A stretch of DNA of 64,000 bases from positions 125,700,075 through 125,764,074 of the forward strand of contig OZ024821.1 in assembly GCA_964016985.1 (NCBI GenBank). The letters run 5' to 3'. Made by a program: the position numbers and the translations under genes. Below are positions 34,899 to 45,853 of this stretch, piece by piece. How positions within the stretch are numbered: position 1 is the stretch's first letter; every line of letters starts with the position of its first letter. The DNA is from Anodontia alba. Lineage: Eukaryota; Mollusca; Bivalvia; Lucinida; Lucinidae. Under the pieces are notes generated by a model, which was not told the origin of the DNA, did not search any database, and saw only the letters and a list, made by a program, of their open reading frames with translations.

Positions 34899-35212
34899 AT
34901 CAATTTGAGATCAGATTAGGAAACAAGGAATACTGAGGTCAGATATGAGCCAAATGCTATAATGTACCATTACTCCATAATATATTCAAGGATTTCACAA
35001 AGACTAGATAAAAATTACTTTGAAATATGTAGATATTCCATATGCTTTCTTGGATATTGTGGAATGAATATGGCTGAGATAATTCTGTTAATAAAATCTA
35101 AAAATCTGTTTTCCTAATCCTGTTATTACAATTAAATTTTCTGGTTCTTTGGGACAGTCACATTCATGCATTTCACAAAGTTCTGCTAGGTGACATGAGG
35201 AGGGTTGCATTT
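34899..35212. other. Intron sequence without recognised feature
   Basis: AT-rich with no repeat or coding signal. Confidence 0.4.
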
Positions 35213-35213
35213 T

Positions 35214-37397
35214 TAGCTCGCCTGTACGAAGTACAAGGAGAGCTATTGTAGTCACCCCGGTCGTCCACGTTTGCGTTTGCGTTTGCGTTTGCGTTCCCGT
35301 TCCCGTCACACTGTGTTAAAGTTTTTCAAATGCTTATATCTCAACAGTCACTCCTCACAGAGGCATCAAATTTGGAACTTAGGTACCTTGGAGGGTCTTC
35401 TGAGATTCCAAGAGAATAAACCCCTGGGTTCATGCCCCTGGGTGGGGCTAGGGGTCAGAATCTAGGACACCTTTGTAATACTGTGTTAAAGTTTTTCAAA
35501 TTCTTATATCTTGACTTTCACTCCTCATAGAGCATTCATATTTAGAATTTGGGTACCTGGACGAGTCTTCTGAGATTCCAAAAGAACATACCCCTGGGTT
35601 CATACCTCAGGGTGGGCCTTGGGGTGGGGCTAGGGGTCAAAATCTAGGACACATTTGTAAAATCTTATATGCCTACAGGTTATAGACACAACTGGTTATA
35701 CATCAGCTAACTATGTGACATCAGTTTAAGTGTAAGAGAGTGAAGGTCATGGTGACCTACATTTTACGGTCAAGGTCACCTAGATTTCACGGTCCAGTGA
35801 TTTTGCCTTATATCTTGAATACTATTTGTTGGATAAATGTCACACCTGGGATATTACTTCCATGTGACCCAATGAATGACCACTTACTATATCTAGGTCA
35901 TTGTGACCTATATTTCATGGTTCAGTGATTTTGCCTTATATCTTGAATACTTTTTGTTGGTTAAATGTCACACCTGGGATATTACTTCCATGTGACCCAG
36001 TGAATGACCACTTACTATATCTAGGTCATTGTGACCTATATTTCATGGTTCAGTGATTTTGCCTTATATCTTGAATACTATTTGTTGGATAAATGTCACA
36101 CCTCGGATATTAGTTCCATGTGACCCAATGAATGACCACTTACTATATCTAGGTCATTGTGACCTATATTTCATGGTTCAGTGATTTTGCCTTATATCTT
36201 GAATACTATTTGTTGGATAAATGTCACACCTGGGATATTAGTTCCATGTGACCCAATGAATGACCACTTACTATATCTAGGTCATTGTGACCTATATTTC
36301 ATGGTTCAGTGATTTTGCCTTATATCTTGAATACTATTTGTTGGATAAATGTCACACCTGGGATATTACTTCCATGTGACCCAATGAATGACCACTTACT
36401 ATATCTAGGTCATTGTGACCTATATTTCATGGTTCAGTGATTTTGCCTTATAGCTTGAATACTATTTGTTGGATAAATGTCACACCTGGGATATTAGTTC
36501 CTTGTGACCGGATTATTGTCGTCAAAATATATCTCTGTTGGTGTGACCTATATTTCATGGTTCAGTGATTTTGCCTTATATCTTGAATACTATTCGTTGG
36601 ATAAATGTCACACCTGGGATATTACTTCCATGTGACCCAATGAATGACCACTTACTATATCTAGGTCATTGTGACCTATATTTCATGGTTCAGTGATTTT
36701 GCCTTATATCTTGAATACTATTTGTTGGATAAATGTCACACCTGGGATATTAGTTCCTTGTGACCCGATTATTGACGTCAAAATATATCTCTGTTGGTGT
36801 GACCTATATTTCATGGTTCAGTGATTTTGCCTTATATCTTGAATACTATTTGTTGGATAAATGTCACACCTGGGATATTAGTTCCTTGTGACCCGATTAT
36901 TGACGTCAAAATATATCTCTGTTGGTGTGACCTATATTTCATGGTTCAGTGATTTTGCCTTATATCTTGAATACTATTTGTTGGATAAATGTCACACCTG
37001 GGATATTAGTTCCTTGTGACCGGATTATTGTCGTCAAAATATATCTCTGTTGGTGTGACCTATATTTCATGGTTCAGTGATTTTGCCTTATATCTTGAAT
37101 ATTTGTTGGATAAATGTCACACCTGGGATATTATTTCCATGTGACCCAATGAATGACCACTTACTATATCTAGGTCATTGTGACCTATATTTCATGCTTC
37201 AGTGATTTTGCCTTTTATTTTTATTACTATTTCATGGAGAATTGTCATACCTGGATTATTATATCTAAGTGACAAAATGATTTACATACAAATACATCTA
37301 GGTCAGTGTGACCTATATTATATGGCTTAATGATAAAAATGTTACAATATAAAATGTACCCAGCAGGCGAGCTCGCTGTCCTCCGACAGCTCTTGTT
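35214..37397 (+). mobile_element. Family E array element (128 bp, ERE-bearing)
   Basis: The 5' hairpin is AGCTCGCCTGTAC-gaa-GTACAAGGAGAGCT, then a GTTTGC/GTTCCC hexamer run (35268-35305). About eleven 128 bp monomers follow. The 3' end is CAGGCGAGCTCG, a CTGTC-ctc-CGACAG hairpin (37375-37390) and CTCTTGTT. Most monomers contain AGGTCATTGTGACCT. A variant monomer has TGACGTCAAAATATATCTC in place of the first half-site. The terminal repeats GCTCGCCTG and CAGGCGAGC complement each other with a change shared by both ends. Confidence 0.85.
35744..37314 (+). promoter_or_regulatory. Nine perfect AGGTCAnnnTGACCT palindromes
   Basis: Starts are at 35744, 35895, 36023, 36151, 36279, 36407, 36663, 37172 and 37300. 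Spacing within the array is 128 bp or multiples. The sequence matches the consensus estrogen response element (IR3 of AGGTCA). Spacers are TGG, TTG (seven times) and GTG. Binding by a molluscan nuclear receptor is inference. Confidence 0.75.
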
Positions 37398-37478
37398 CAA
37401 TATTTCTGACAAACAGACTATCAAACAGTGTCTGCAGTTTTCAAATATCTGTATATTCACCTCCAAAGGATCTGTTTT
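37398..37478. other. Short spacer between elements
   Basis: No feature recognised. Confidence 0.3.
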
Positions 37479-37935
37479 TAGCTCACCTGAGCAAAAGCTT
37501 AAAGTGAGCTATTGTGATCACCCTCTGTCTGTCGTCCGTTGTCTGTCATCCATCATCCAACAATTAGTTTTTTAACACTCTAGAGGTCACAGTTATGACC
37601 AAATCTTGATGAAACTTGCCAAGACTGTCTGCCCCTATGAAATCTAGGTTGAATTCGATACTGGGTCACTTGGGGTCAAAAACTAGGTCACCAGGTCAAA
37701 ATAGTAACACTCTAGAGGTCACATTTTTGAAGCAATCACCATGAATATTGCTCGCTCAAAATGTTTGCCTTGATGATTTATAGGTCAAGTTCAAAACTGG
37801 GTCACTTGGGTCAAAAACAAGGTCACCAGGCCAAATCGAAGGAAAACCTTGTTAACACCAGCGGTCACATTTTTTGAGCAATCACCATGAGTCTTGCTCA
37901 AAATGTTTGTCTTGGTGAGTTCTAGGTCAAGTTTG

Positions 37936-38128
37936 TTTTGTTTGTTTGTGTTGAGGTTTTACGGCCCAGTCAACCCAATGGGGTCATGTCGAGCGCGGTC
38001 AGTTTACCTAAACACACGTTTACTGGGCAGGCTTAGTCCTCTAAGCTGTTAACCAGTATTGTGCACATTCTTTCGCCAGAAACTGACAACTGCCCTTCTT
38101 GAATCAGCGGAAGGGAGAGAATGACCGT
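37936..38128 (-). mobile_element. tRNA-derived SINE (S1), antisense, 5' truncated
   Basis: It reads from the reverse-complemented tail (TTTGTTTGTGTTGAGG) to the S1 body and stops before the tRNA-like head. The target duplication CTAGGTCAAGTTTG lies at 37922-37935 and 38129-38142. The 5' truncation points to LINE-type target-primed insertion. Confidence 0.9.
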
Positions 38129-38638
38129 CTAGGTCAAGTTTGAAACTAGGTCACCAGGCCAAACCAGCGGAAAGCCTTGTTAACACTCTAGCAGTCACAT
38201 TTTTGAAGCAATCATCATGAATCTTGCTCAAAATGTTTGTCGTGATGATTTCTAGGTCAGGTTTGAAAATGGGTCACTTGGGGTCAAAAACTAGGTCACC
38301 AGGCCAAATCAAAGGAAAACCTTGTTAACACTCTAGGGGTCACATTTTTGAAGCAATCATCATGAATCTTGCTCAAAATGTTTGTCTTGATGAATTCTAG
38401 GTCATAATTGAAACTGGGTCACTTGGGGTCAAAAACTAGGTCACCAGGCCAAATCAAAGGAAGACCTTGTTAACACTCTAGAGGTCACATTTTTTAAGCA
38501 ATCATCATGAATCTTGCCCAAAAGGTTTGTCTTGATAATTGCTAAGTCAAGTTTGAAACTGGGTCATGTTGGGTCAAAAACTAGGTCTCCAGGCCAAATC
38601 AAAGGAAAACCTTGTTAACACTCCAGCGGTCACATTTT

Positions 38639-40186
38639 TAGCTCACCTGAGCACGAAGTGCTCATGGTGAGCTATTGTGGTCAGTCAATGTCCGTCGTCC
38701 GTCGTGCGTCGTGCGGCATCAACAATTGCTTTAAAAGCCTACTCCTCCTTCACCCCTGGGCCAATTGACTTGATACTTTGTAGGAAGCATCGGGGTTACT
38801 TGTAGATCAAAAATAGCTAAAATCGTTCCGATCTGAAATCCAAGATGGCCGCCATCTTGAAAATCTATTTTTCGCTTCTTCTCCTGAACCGAAAGGCCAA
38901 TTGACTCCAAACTTGCTAGGAACTATCAGGGTGACTTGTAGATCAAAAATAGCTAAAATCGTGCCGATCAGAAATCCAAGATGGCCGCCATCTTGAAAAT
39001 CTATTTTTTGCGTCTTCTCCTGAACCGAAAGGCCAATTGACCCCAAAATTGCTAGGAAGCATCAGGATGACTTGTAGATCAAAAATAGCAAAAATCGTGC
39101 CGATCGGAAATCCAAGATGGCCGCCATGGCCACCATCTTGAAAATCTATTTTTCGCTTCTACTCCTAAACCGAAAGGCCAATTGACTCCAAACTTGGTAG
39201 GAGGCATTGGGGTGACTTATAGGTCAAAAATAGCTAAAATCGTGCCTATCGGAAATCCAAGATGGCCGCCATGGCAGCCATCTTGAAAATCTATTTTTCC
39301 CTTCTCCTGAACCGAAAGGCCAGTTGACTCCAAACTTGGTAGGAAGCATCGGGGTGATTTGTAGATCAAAAATAGCTAAAATCATGCGGATCGTAAAACC
39401 AGGATGGGCGCCATGGCAGCCATCTTGAAAATCTATTTTTTGCTTCTTCTCCTGAACCGAAAGGCCAGTTGACTCGAAACTTGGTAGGAAGCATTTGGGT
39501 GACTTGTAGATCAAAAATAGCTAAAATCATGCCGATCGTAAATCCAAGATGGCCGCCATGGCGGCACTCTTGAAAATCTATTTTTCGCTTCTTCTCCTAA
39601 ACCCAAAAGTCACTTGACTCGAAACTTAGTAGGAAGCATCAGGGTGACTTGTAGATCAAATATAGCTAAAATCGTTCTGATCAGAAATCCCAGATGGCCA
39701 CCATGGCTGCCATCTTGAAAATCTATTTAGCTATTTCTCCTGCACTGAAATGCCAATTGACTCCAAACTTCGTAGGAGACATTGGGGTGACTTGTAGATC
39801 AAAAATAGCTAAAATTGTGCCAGTCGGATATCCAAGATGGCCACCATGGCAGCCATCTTGAAAATCTATTTTTCGCCTCTTCTCCTGAACTGAAAGGCCA
39901 GTTGACTCGAAACTTGGTAGGAAGCATTGGGGTGACTTGTAGGTCAAAAATAGCTAAAATCGTGCCGATTGTAAATCCAAGTTGGCTGCCATTTAGAGTT
40001 TGTTCAAATGATCACGCTCAATTGACTGGCATGCCATATATCTTCTTCTTCAAAATAAAGAACTGCTTAAATGATGATCTTTTCATTAGTTGCGATGACA
40101 GGATTGGAAAAATGTTGCATGACATCTGCATATCTGCAGTGGCTATGTCACTCAGGTGAGCGACCCGTGGCCTGTGGGCCTCTTGT
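38639..40186 (+). mobile_element. Family D array element, copy 2
   Basis: The same terminal hairpin as at 19911 (TGAGCAC-gaa-GTGCTCA). About eight monomers of roughly 145 bp carry AAGATGGCCGCCATGG. The 3' end is GGTGAGCG, GGCCT-gt-GGGCC, CTCTTGTT. It is inserted in a T run of the family C host. Confidence 0.88.
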
Positions 40187-40622
40187 TTAAATAATCATCA
40201 TAAATATTGCTCAAAATGTTTGTCTTGATGATTTCTAGGTCTAGTTTAAAACTGGGTCACTTCATTTCAGAAACTAGGTCACCAGGCCAAATCAAAGGAA
40301 AACCTTGTTGACGCTCTAGAGGTCACATTTTTGAAGTGATCATCATGAATCTTGCTCAAATTATTTGTTTTCTAGGTGACGTATATTTCACTGTCCAGTG
40401 ACTTTTTCAAGTTTTTCCGTTCAGGTCAGTTTCTCAGTAATTATTGGTCCTACAGAGTGATATTTGGTACTTGTGAAGAGTTTGTGTTTAGGTCAGTTTC
40501 TCAGTAACTATTGCTCCTACAGCCAATGATACTTAGAACATGCATACATCTTAGCATGGCCTCTTGAGTGCAGTCATCCATATTTGACCTTGACCTCTAT
40601 TTCACAGTCAATTAGACATGCT

Positions 40623-40929
40623 GCCGGCCTCGGTGGCTCAGTTGGATGCGCCGTCCGACTGGAGACCAGGAGGTCGCGGGTTCAACCCCCCGCCGAGGTC
40701 GGCAACATTCTTTCGTGGAGATTGATCATGAAATATTTTCTACGGTCATTCCCTTCCGCTGATTCAAGAAGGGCAGTTGTCAGTTTCTGGCGAAAGAATG
40801 TGCACAATACTGGTTAACCGCTTAGAGGACTAAGCCTGCCCAGTAAATGTGTGGTTAGGTAAACTGACCGCGCTCGACATGACCCCATTGGGTTGACTGG
40901 GCCGTAAAACCTCAACACAAACAAACAAA
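40623..40929 (+). mobile_element. tRNA-derived SINE (S1), full length
   Basis: The head starts GCCGGCCTCGGTGGCTC and pairs with GAGGTCGGC as an acceptor-like stem; the B-box is GGTTCAACCCC. The tail is ACCTCAACACAAACAAACAAA. The target duplication CAATTAGACATGCT lies at 40609-40622 and 40930-40943. This is the best-preserved copy. Confidence 0.93.
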
Positions 40930-41075
40930 CAATTAGACATGCTACTTTGTCTTACTTGTTAATATAATCATTATGAATTTTGATCAGAATGTTTGCCTTG
41001 ATCAGTTCTAGGTCAGGTTCTCAAAGTGCTATGATACTCAGGTGAGCATTAGAGGGCCATCATGGCCCTCTTGTT

Positions 41076-42696
41076 CAGCTCACCAGAGCACAGCATGCTT
41101 GGGGTGAGCTGTTATGATCGCCCTGTGTCCTACGTCCGTCCTCTGTCGTGCACCAGCCACAATTTGCTTCAAATGACATCTTCTCCGTAACTACTGGGCT
41201 GATTTCAACCAAAGTTGATAGGATTGTTCCTTTGAAAGTCCTCAACCAAAATTGTTCAAATAGTTCCGCTCCGCTGAACAAAATGGCCGCCAGAGCTTTA
41301 AAAACCTTTAAACAACATCTCCGATGAGGCCAGTGGCTCAGTTTCAAAATAATTTCACATAATTGTTTCTTCGGTGACCCTTTCTAAAATGGTTCCGCTC
41401 CTCTGGACAAAATGGGGGCCAGAGCTAAAAATAGAAAAACCTTAAAACAACATCTGTTCCTAGGCCCATGGCCAGATTTAAAATAATTTCACAGAAATTT
41501 TCCTTGGGTGACCCTCTACCAAAATTGCTAAAATGGTTCTGCTCCGCTGAACAAAATGGCCACCAAAGCTAAAAATAGAAAAAACCTTTAAATGACGTCT
41601 CCTCCTAGGCCAGTGGCCCGATTTCAATATAGATTCACAGAAATGTTCCTTGGGTGACCCGCTACCTTGGACCCAATATACATTGGACTAGTAACTATGG
41701 TACAGGTATTGTATTTATTGGAAATATGTTGTCGTGGCTGAGTTTTCATAATTTTGTATGATGAAGTTTAAATGCTCATATTTCATTTATTTCTCCAAAT
41801 ATCTGAGATTTGTTTTCAAAAAGCAATAGTTCAATATATTACCTTTAAGACTGCAGCGTTATTCACCCAAAATGATGGTATAACTTCAATTTTGTTAATT
41901 GTGTCTTAACATTTTTCAACCAGACATATTAAAAATAATTTATTACAACCAGTTATTATCCAAAATCAAATTTAATGACCACAGTGCTGTAAAATAGCGC
42001 TAAAATCAAGCCACGACAACATATTTTGGTAGTTCCATTAGTGACAAGTCCGGGTATTATTAGGTCCGAGTCTCTACAAAAATTGCTAAAATGGTTCCTT
42101 TTTAGCTGAACAAAATCACCACCAGAGCTAAAAATAAAAAAACCTTTACACGACATCTCCTCCTACCTAGGCCAATGGCCAGATTTCAAAATAACTTCAC
42201 AGAAATGTTCCTTGGGTGACCCTCAACCAGAATTGCTAAAATTGTTCCGCTCTGCTGAATAAAATGACCGCCAAAACTAGAAATAGAAAAACCTTTAAAC
42301 AACATCTCCAAGGCCAATGGCTCGATTTCAAAATAATTTCACAGAGATGTTCCTTGGTGACCCTCTATCAAAATTGCTTAAAGGTTCAGCTCTGCTGAAC
42401 AAAATAGCCACCAGAGCTAAAAATAGAAAAACCTTTAAACGGCATCTCCTCCTAGGCCAATGGCCTGATTTCAAAATAGCTTCACAGAAATGTTCCTTAG
42501 GGGACCCTATACCAAAATTGTTAAAATGATTCTGCTCCACTGAACAAAATGGCACCAAAAGCTTAAAATAGAAAAAAACAAACAAACTTTAAACAACATC
42601 TCCTAGGCCAATGGCCCGACTTCAAAATAATTTCACAGAAATGTTCCTTGAATGATGTTCTCAGGTTAGCGATTTCAGAGGCTGTGGCCTCTTGTT
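41076..42696 (+). mobile_element. Family F array element
   Basis: The 5' hairpin CAGCTCACC ... GGTGAGCTG (41076-41110) lies directly against the family C 3' end. Monomers carry AACAAAATGGCCGCCAGAGC, CGATTTCAAAATAATTTCACAG and TGGGTGACCCTCTACC. The 3' end is CTCAGGTTAGCG, GAGGC-tgtg-GCCTC, TTGTT. It is interrupted by a MITE at 41666. Confidence 0.78.
41666..42070. mobile_element. 405 bp MITE-like TIR element
   Basis: The left end starts CTTGGACCCAATATACATTG and the right end is the complement of CTCGGACCTAATAATACCCG. Internal arms ATATGTTGTCGTGGCT (41728) and AGCCACGACAACATAT (about 42009) also pair. The flanking family F text resumes with CTCTAC after GCTAC, so the target duplication is about 4 bp or more. 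The superfamily is not clear. Confidence 0.7.
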
Positions 42697-42834
42697 TCAG
42701 TTATTTATAGTGAAACTTATTTAAAAAAAAAAAAAAAAAAATAGGTAAGTTCTGCTGTTGTAACTGGTGCTTCAAGGGTTAATTTTATAACTCTAAATTC
42801 TGTGTCTCAAATAGGACTATTTTTACATACACAT

Positions 42835-43030
42835 GCTGGCTTTGGTGGTTCAGTTGAATGAGCGTCAAATTGGTAATCAGGAGGTTGCGGGTTTGACCCC
42901 GGCCGGATTGGCAACATTCATGGAGATTTGCTCATGGAATACTTTCTGCAGTCACTCTTTCCCTTCCGCTGATTCAAGAAGGGCAGTTATCAGTTTCTGG
43001 CGAGTGTTGACTTGGCCATTAAATGCAAAT
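42835..43030 (+). mobile_element. tRNA-derived SINE (S1), diverged, 3' truncated
   Basis: The head GCTGGCTTTGGTGGTTCAGT and B-box GGTTTGACCCC are followed by the first half of the S1 body up to TCTGGCGAG. The remainder is lost. No duplication is recognised. Confidence 0.75.
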
Positions 43031-43082
43031 CCAACCCCACCTGGAAACTTAACTAGATACAACACTGCTGTCCTCATTTTCA

Positions 43083-43372
43083 GATGCCAGCCTTGGTGGC
43101 TCACTTGGACGCCCGTTGGTCTGAAGATCAGGAGGTTGCGGCAACACTCTTTCATGAAAATTGATCATGAAATATTTTTTATTGTCATTCTCTCCCTTCC
43201 ACTGATTCAAGAAGGGCAGTTGTCAGTTTCTGGCAAAAGAATGTGCACTTTACTGGTTAACCGCCTAGGGGACTAAGCCTGCCCTATAAAGTGTGGTAAG
43301 GTGAACTGACCGCTCTCAACATGACCCCATTGGGTTGACTGGGCTGAAAAACCTCAACTCAAACGAACTATT
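43083..43372 (+). mobile_element. tRNA-derived SINE (S1), diverged
   Basis: It starts GATGCCAGCCTTGGTGGCTC. The B-box is deleted (GGTTGCGGCAACAC). The body and tail (CCTCAACTCAAACGAAC) are otherwise complete. It lies just after the previous partial copy. Confidence 0.75.
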
Positions 43373-44154
43373 TTGACACACAGCATGTCTAAAATTTGAA
43401 ACTGAAAATTGCTTTAAATACTTCCATAACAGGCCATGAAACGTAAGATCCTCGTATTTTAACTTCATAATACATTAACCTATAGATAATGTGCTATTCT
43501 CTTCTCTTTTCACACCTTCCACAGAAAAAAGGACCTTTCAGTCGTTAATTAAAGTCTTAAACCAGAAGGTCCCTTAGGCAGTTACCTGTGTGACGTAACT
43601 CTTCCCACTCAATTGATCATGTGTCAGTTTCTTTTCTGTGGACAAAGAAATTCAACAAGGATTATTTACCTGTGATAGAAATTTGGATTATTTCTTTCCT
43701 CACGGATAAATTTCTGTATCCTTGTTGTTTTTTTTTTGTTTATTTATCGCTCCTTTCACTTTCTATGTTATTATTTAAAATTTTCAATTTTCGATTTTAC
43801 GTATTTTCTGACTGGCCTTTTCTCGACATGCATTTTCGCGACTCTCGCTATTCGGCACAACGCTCGTGCGCGATCGGTTCGATAGTCATGTTTATATATG
43901 CAGAATATTTTTGTTCTTTTCGTTCCAGGTTATTCAGCATTTACGATATGATTTTCCTGGACTTTTATTTGCAGAGATCTTCAGTTGGCTAAAGATTCTC
44001 ATGGTGGAGAAGCTGATTGTAAAGAACTTGTCAACTCTTGATGGGTTATAAGACAATTCTTTACTGATGGGAGCCCCACCCCATATGGCTATACTACCGG
44101 GGTAAGACCCATCAAGGTGGCATCTTTGGGTACTTAGTATCCGATAAATAAGTC

Positions 44155-44315
44155 CATCAGTCACCAGTCACTGGTCAACCAGTCACCAGTAAACCAGGCA
44201 CCAGTCAATCAGCTTCACCAGTCACCAGTCAACCAGGCTCCAGTCAACCAGTCACCGGTCAACCAGGCACCAGTCACCGGTCAACCAGGCACCAGTCAAC
44301 TAGTCTCCAGTCAAT
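44155..44315 (+). repeat. AACCAGTCACC minisatellite
   Basis: Irregular repeats of CACCAGTCAACCAGGC-type units, about twelve, with CCGGTCAACC variants. It grades into the CCGG hairpin array. Confidence 0.8.
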
Positions 44316-44339
44316 AATTTAATTATTTTCTGGAAAGAC

Positions 44340-45190
44340 TTAGTTTTTTGACATATTTCACCGGACAAAATAGTCACGTATACTAACTTCCGGTCATTAT
44401 GTCTAATTATTAAAATTTTTCACCAGGCAAAGTATCAGTAATATTTCTGATACTAATACCCGGTCATATTTTTATATTATTTCTGATTTTTCACCAGGCA
44501 AACTTTTACAGAAAATGTCTGGTCAGTTTTGCCTAATAATTAATTATCACCAGGAAAGAGTTTCGAATACTTGTGCCCGGTCAGTTTTCATATATAATCT
44601 CCTTTTCTCATCGGACTAGAGTTACGAATACTACTATCCGATCAATTTGTCTAATTACTTGTAACTTTACCGGGCAACAGTTACGAATACTAGTGTCCGG
44701 TCATTATGTCGGGTAACTAGTGTCAAAATAGTGATCACTAATTCCCGAACAATCTATTATCGTTCATAGAGCTCCATTCACATTTAAGTCAATGAATATA
44801 GGTTATTACGTGAAATACATAGTAACTTTTTATACATAAAATTCTGTACAGTCTTTCCCGAATCAGACTAGAATCTTTAATATTCCATTGACTTATTATA
44901 GGAGTGTAATTCCATTAATATTTTAAATTAACTTATGTTTTATCTCTTTCATCCGCTAGAAAGAGTTAAACTTCCGACTATAACAAAATTTTTACCGGGC
45001 AGCAGTTTGTAGGCTAGTGCCAGGTCATTCAAATTATGTTTTATCTCTTTCATTTGCTAGAAAGCGGTTAACTTCCAGCTCTAACGAAAATTTTACCGGG
45101 AGGCAGTTCGTAGAGTAGTGCCAGGTCATTCTAACGAAATTCCACCGGCAGTAGTTTCGTAGACTAGCGTCACGTCATTGTGTCAGATTA
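44340..45190. repeat. Array of CCGG-tipped hairpin units
   Basis: Roughly 75-90 bp units each have TTCACCGGACA or TTTACCGGGCA, then 25-30 bases, then a TCCGGTCAT or CCCGGTCA arm. Examples start at 44359, 44418, 44493, 44556 and 44668. The flanking arms are complementary, so each unit can fold into a stem. Two later units carry TTATCTCTTTCATxxGCTAGAAAG. Confidence 0.6.
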
Positions 45191-45853
45191 CTAGTGACTG
45201 AGTAGTAGTCACTAGTACTCACTCAACATATTTTTATTTATTCTTGGGTTATAGGTTATTGAATGACAGCGATGGGTTCTAATACCTAGTAGCCCCTTAT
45301 ATTGTTGAATTCTGTCCAGTCACTTTTGAACTAGACTTAAATTCTATATATATATTTATTCTTGAAAATGAATTAAGAATTATCGGTTACGATCAAATTC
45401 GCAGTTCATTCACTAAGTGTAGAAGATACTTCCACCTATATAATTATATCTCTTTTATTCGCTACAAAGAGATTAACTTCTTACATATTCACCTTATTCG
45501 GCTCTAAGGCAGAGGTGAACTATAAAACTATCGTTATTTATAAGAAGAAAAATATACACGAAATCTAAAAATCTTTCTTCTTTCCTCCCCTGTTTTTCTT
45601 CTAATGCTCCAATATGTAATCAGCATGTAATCTAAGGAGTAAATTGACAAGAAAGTAGCAATCGATCTTTTCTACTTTCTATTAATTTTTCATTCATAAG
45701 ATATCGGAAATTTACACGAATCAGATAAATAAATTAACAGTTTATTTATTTATTCGCTACCTCTGTAGATTACTACGATTTAAAATTCTAGTTGAGGTAC
45801 ATATTTTCCTTTTGCCTTTCTACATGGAAAATAGTTGATCCGTTATGCTATTA

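Larger units (their letters stand above)
37479..41075 (+). mobile_element. Family C array element, copy 3, with nested SINEs and a D element
   Basis: The 5' hairpin is AGCTCACCTGAGCaaaaGCTTAAAGTGAGCT. The 3' end is ACTCAGGTGAGCA, GAGGGCCA-tca-TGGCCCTC, TTGTT. Three later insertions are an antisense SINE (37936-38128), a D element (38639-40186) and a sense SINE (40623-40929). Its 145 bp monomers match those of copy 2. The uninterrupted equivalent of the D insertion site is seen in copy 2 near 25645. Confidence 0.85.
43640..45850. other. AT-rich body of the TTAA element, left part
   Basis: No credible gene. A hydrophobic 123-codon frame (43621-43992) overlaps the TIR and looks spurious. It holds the two repeat tracts listed separately. 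Confidence 0.45.

Noticed and set aside
40623..40702. Functional tRNA genes at the SINE heads
   Set aside because: They are part of about 300 bp repeated units with shared bodies, tails and target duplications; the B-box is kept but the cloverleaf is imperfect.
43621..43992. 123-codon hydrophobic ORF
   Set aside because: It starts inside the terminal inverted repeat, is Phe/Leu-rich because of T-rich DNA and has no recognisable domain.
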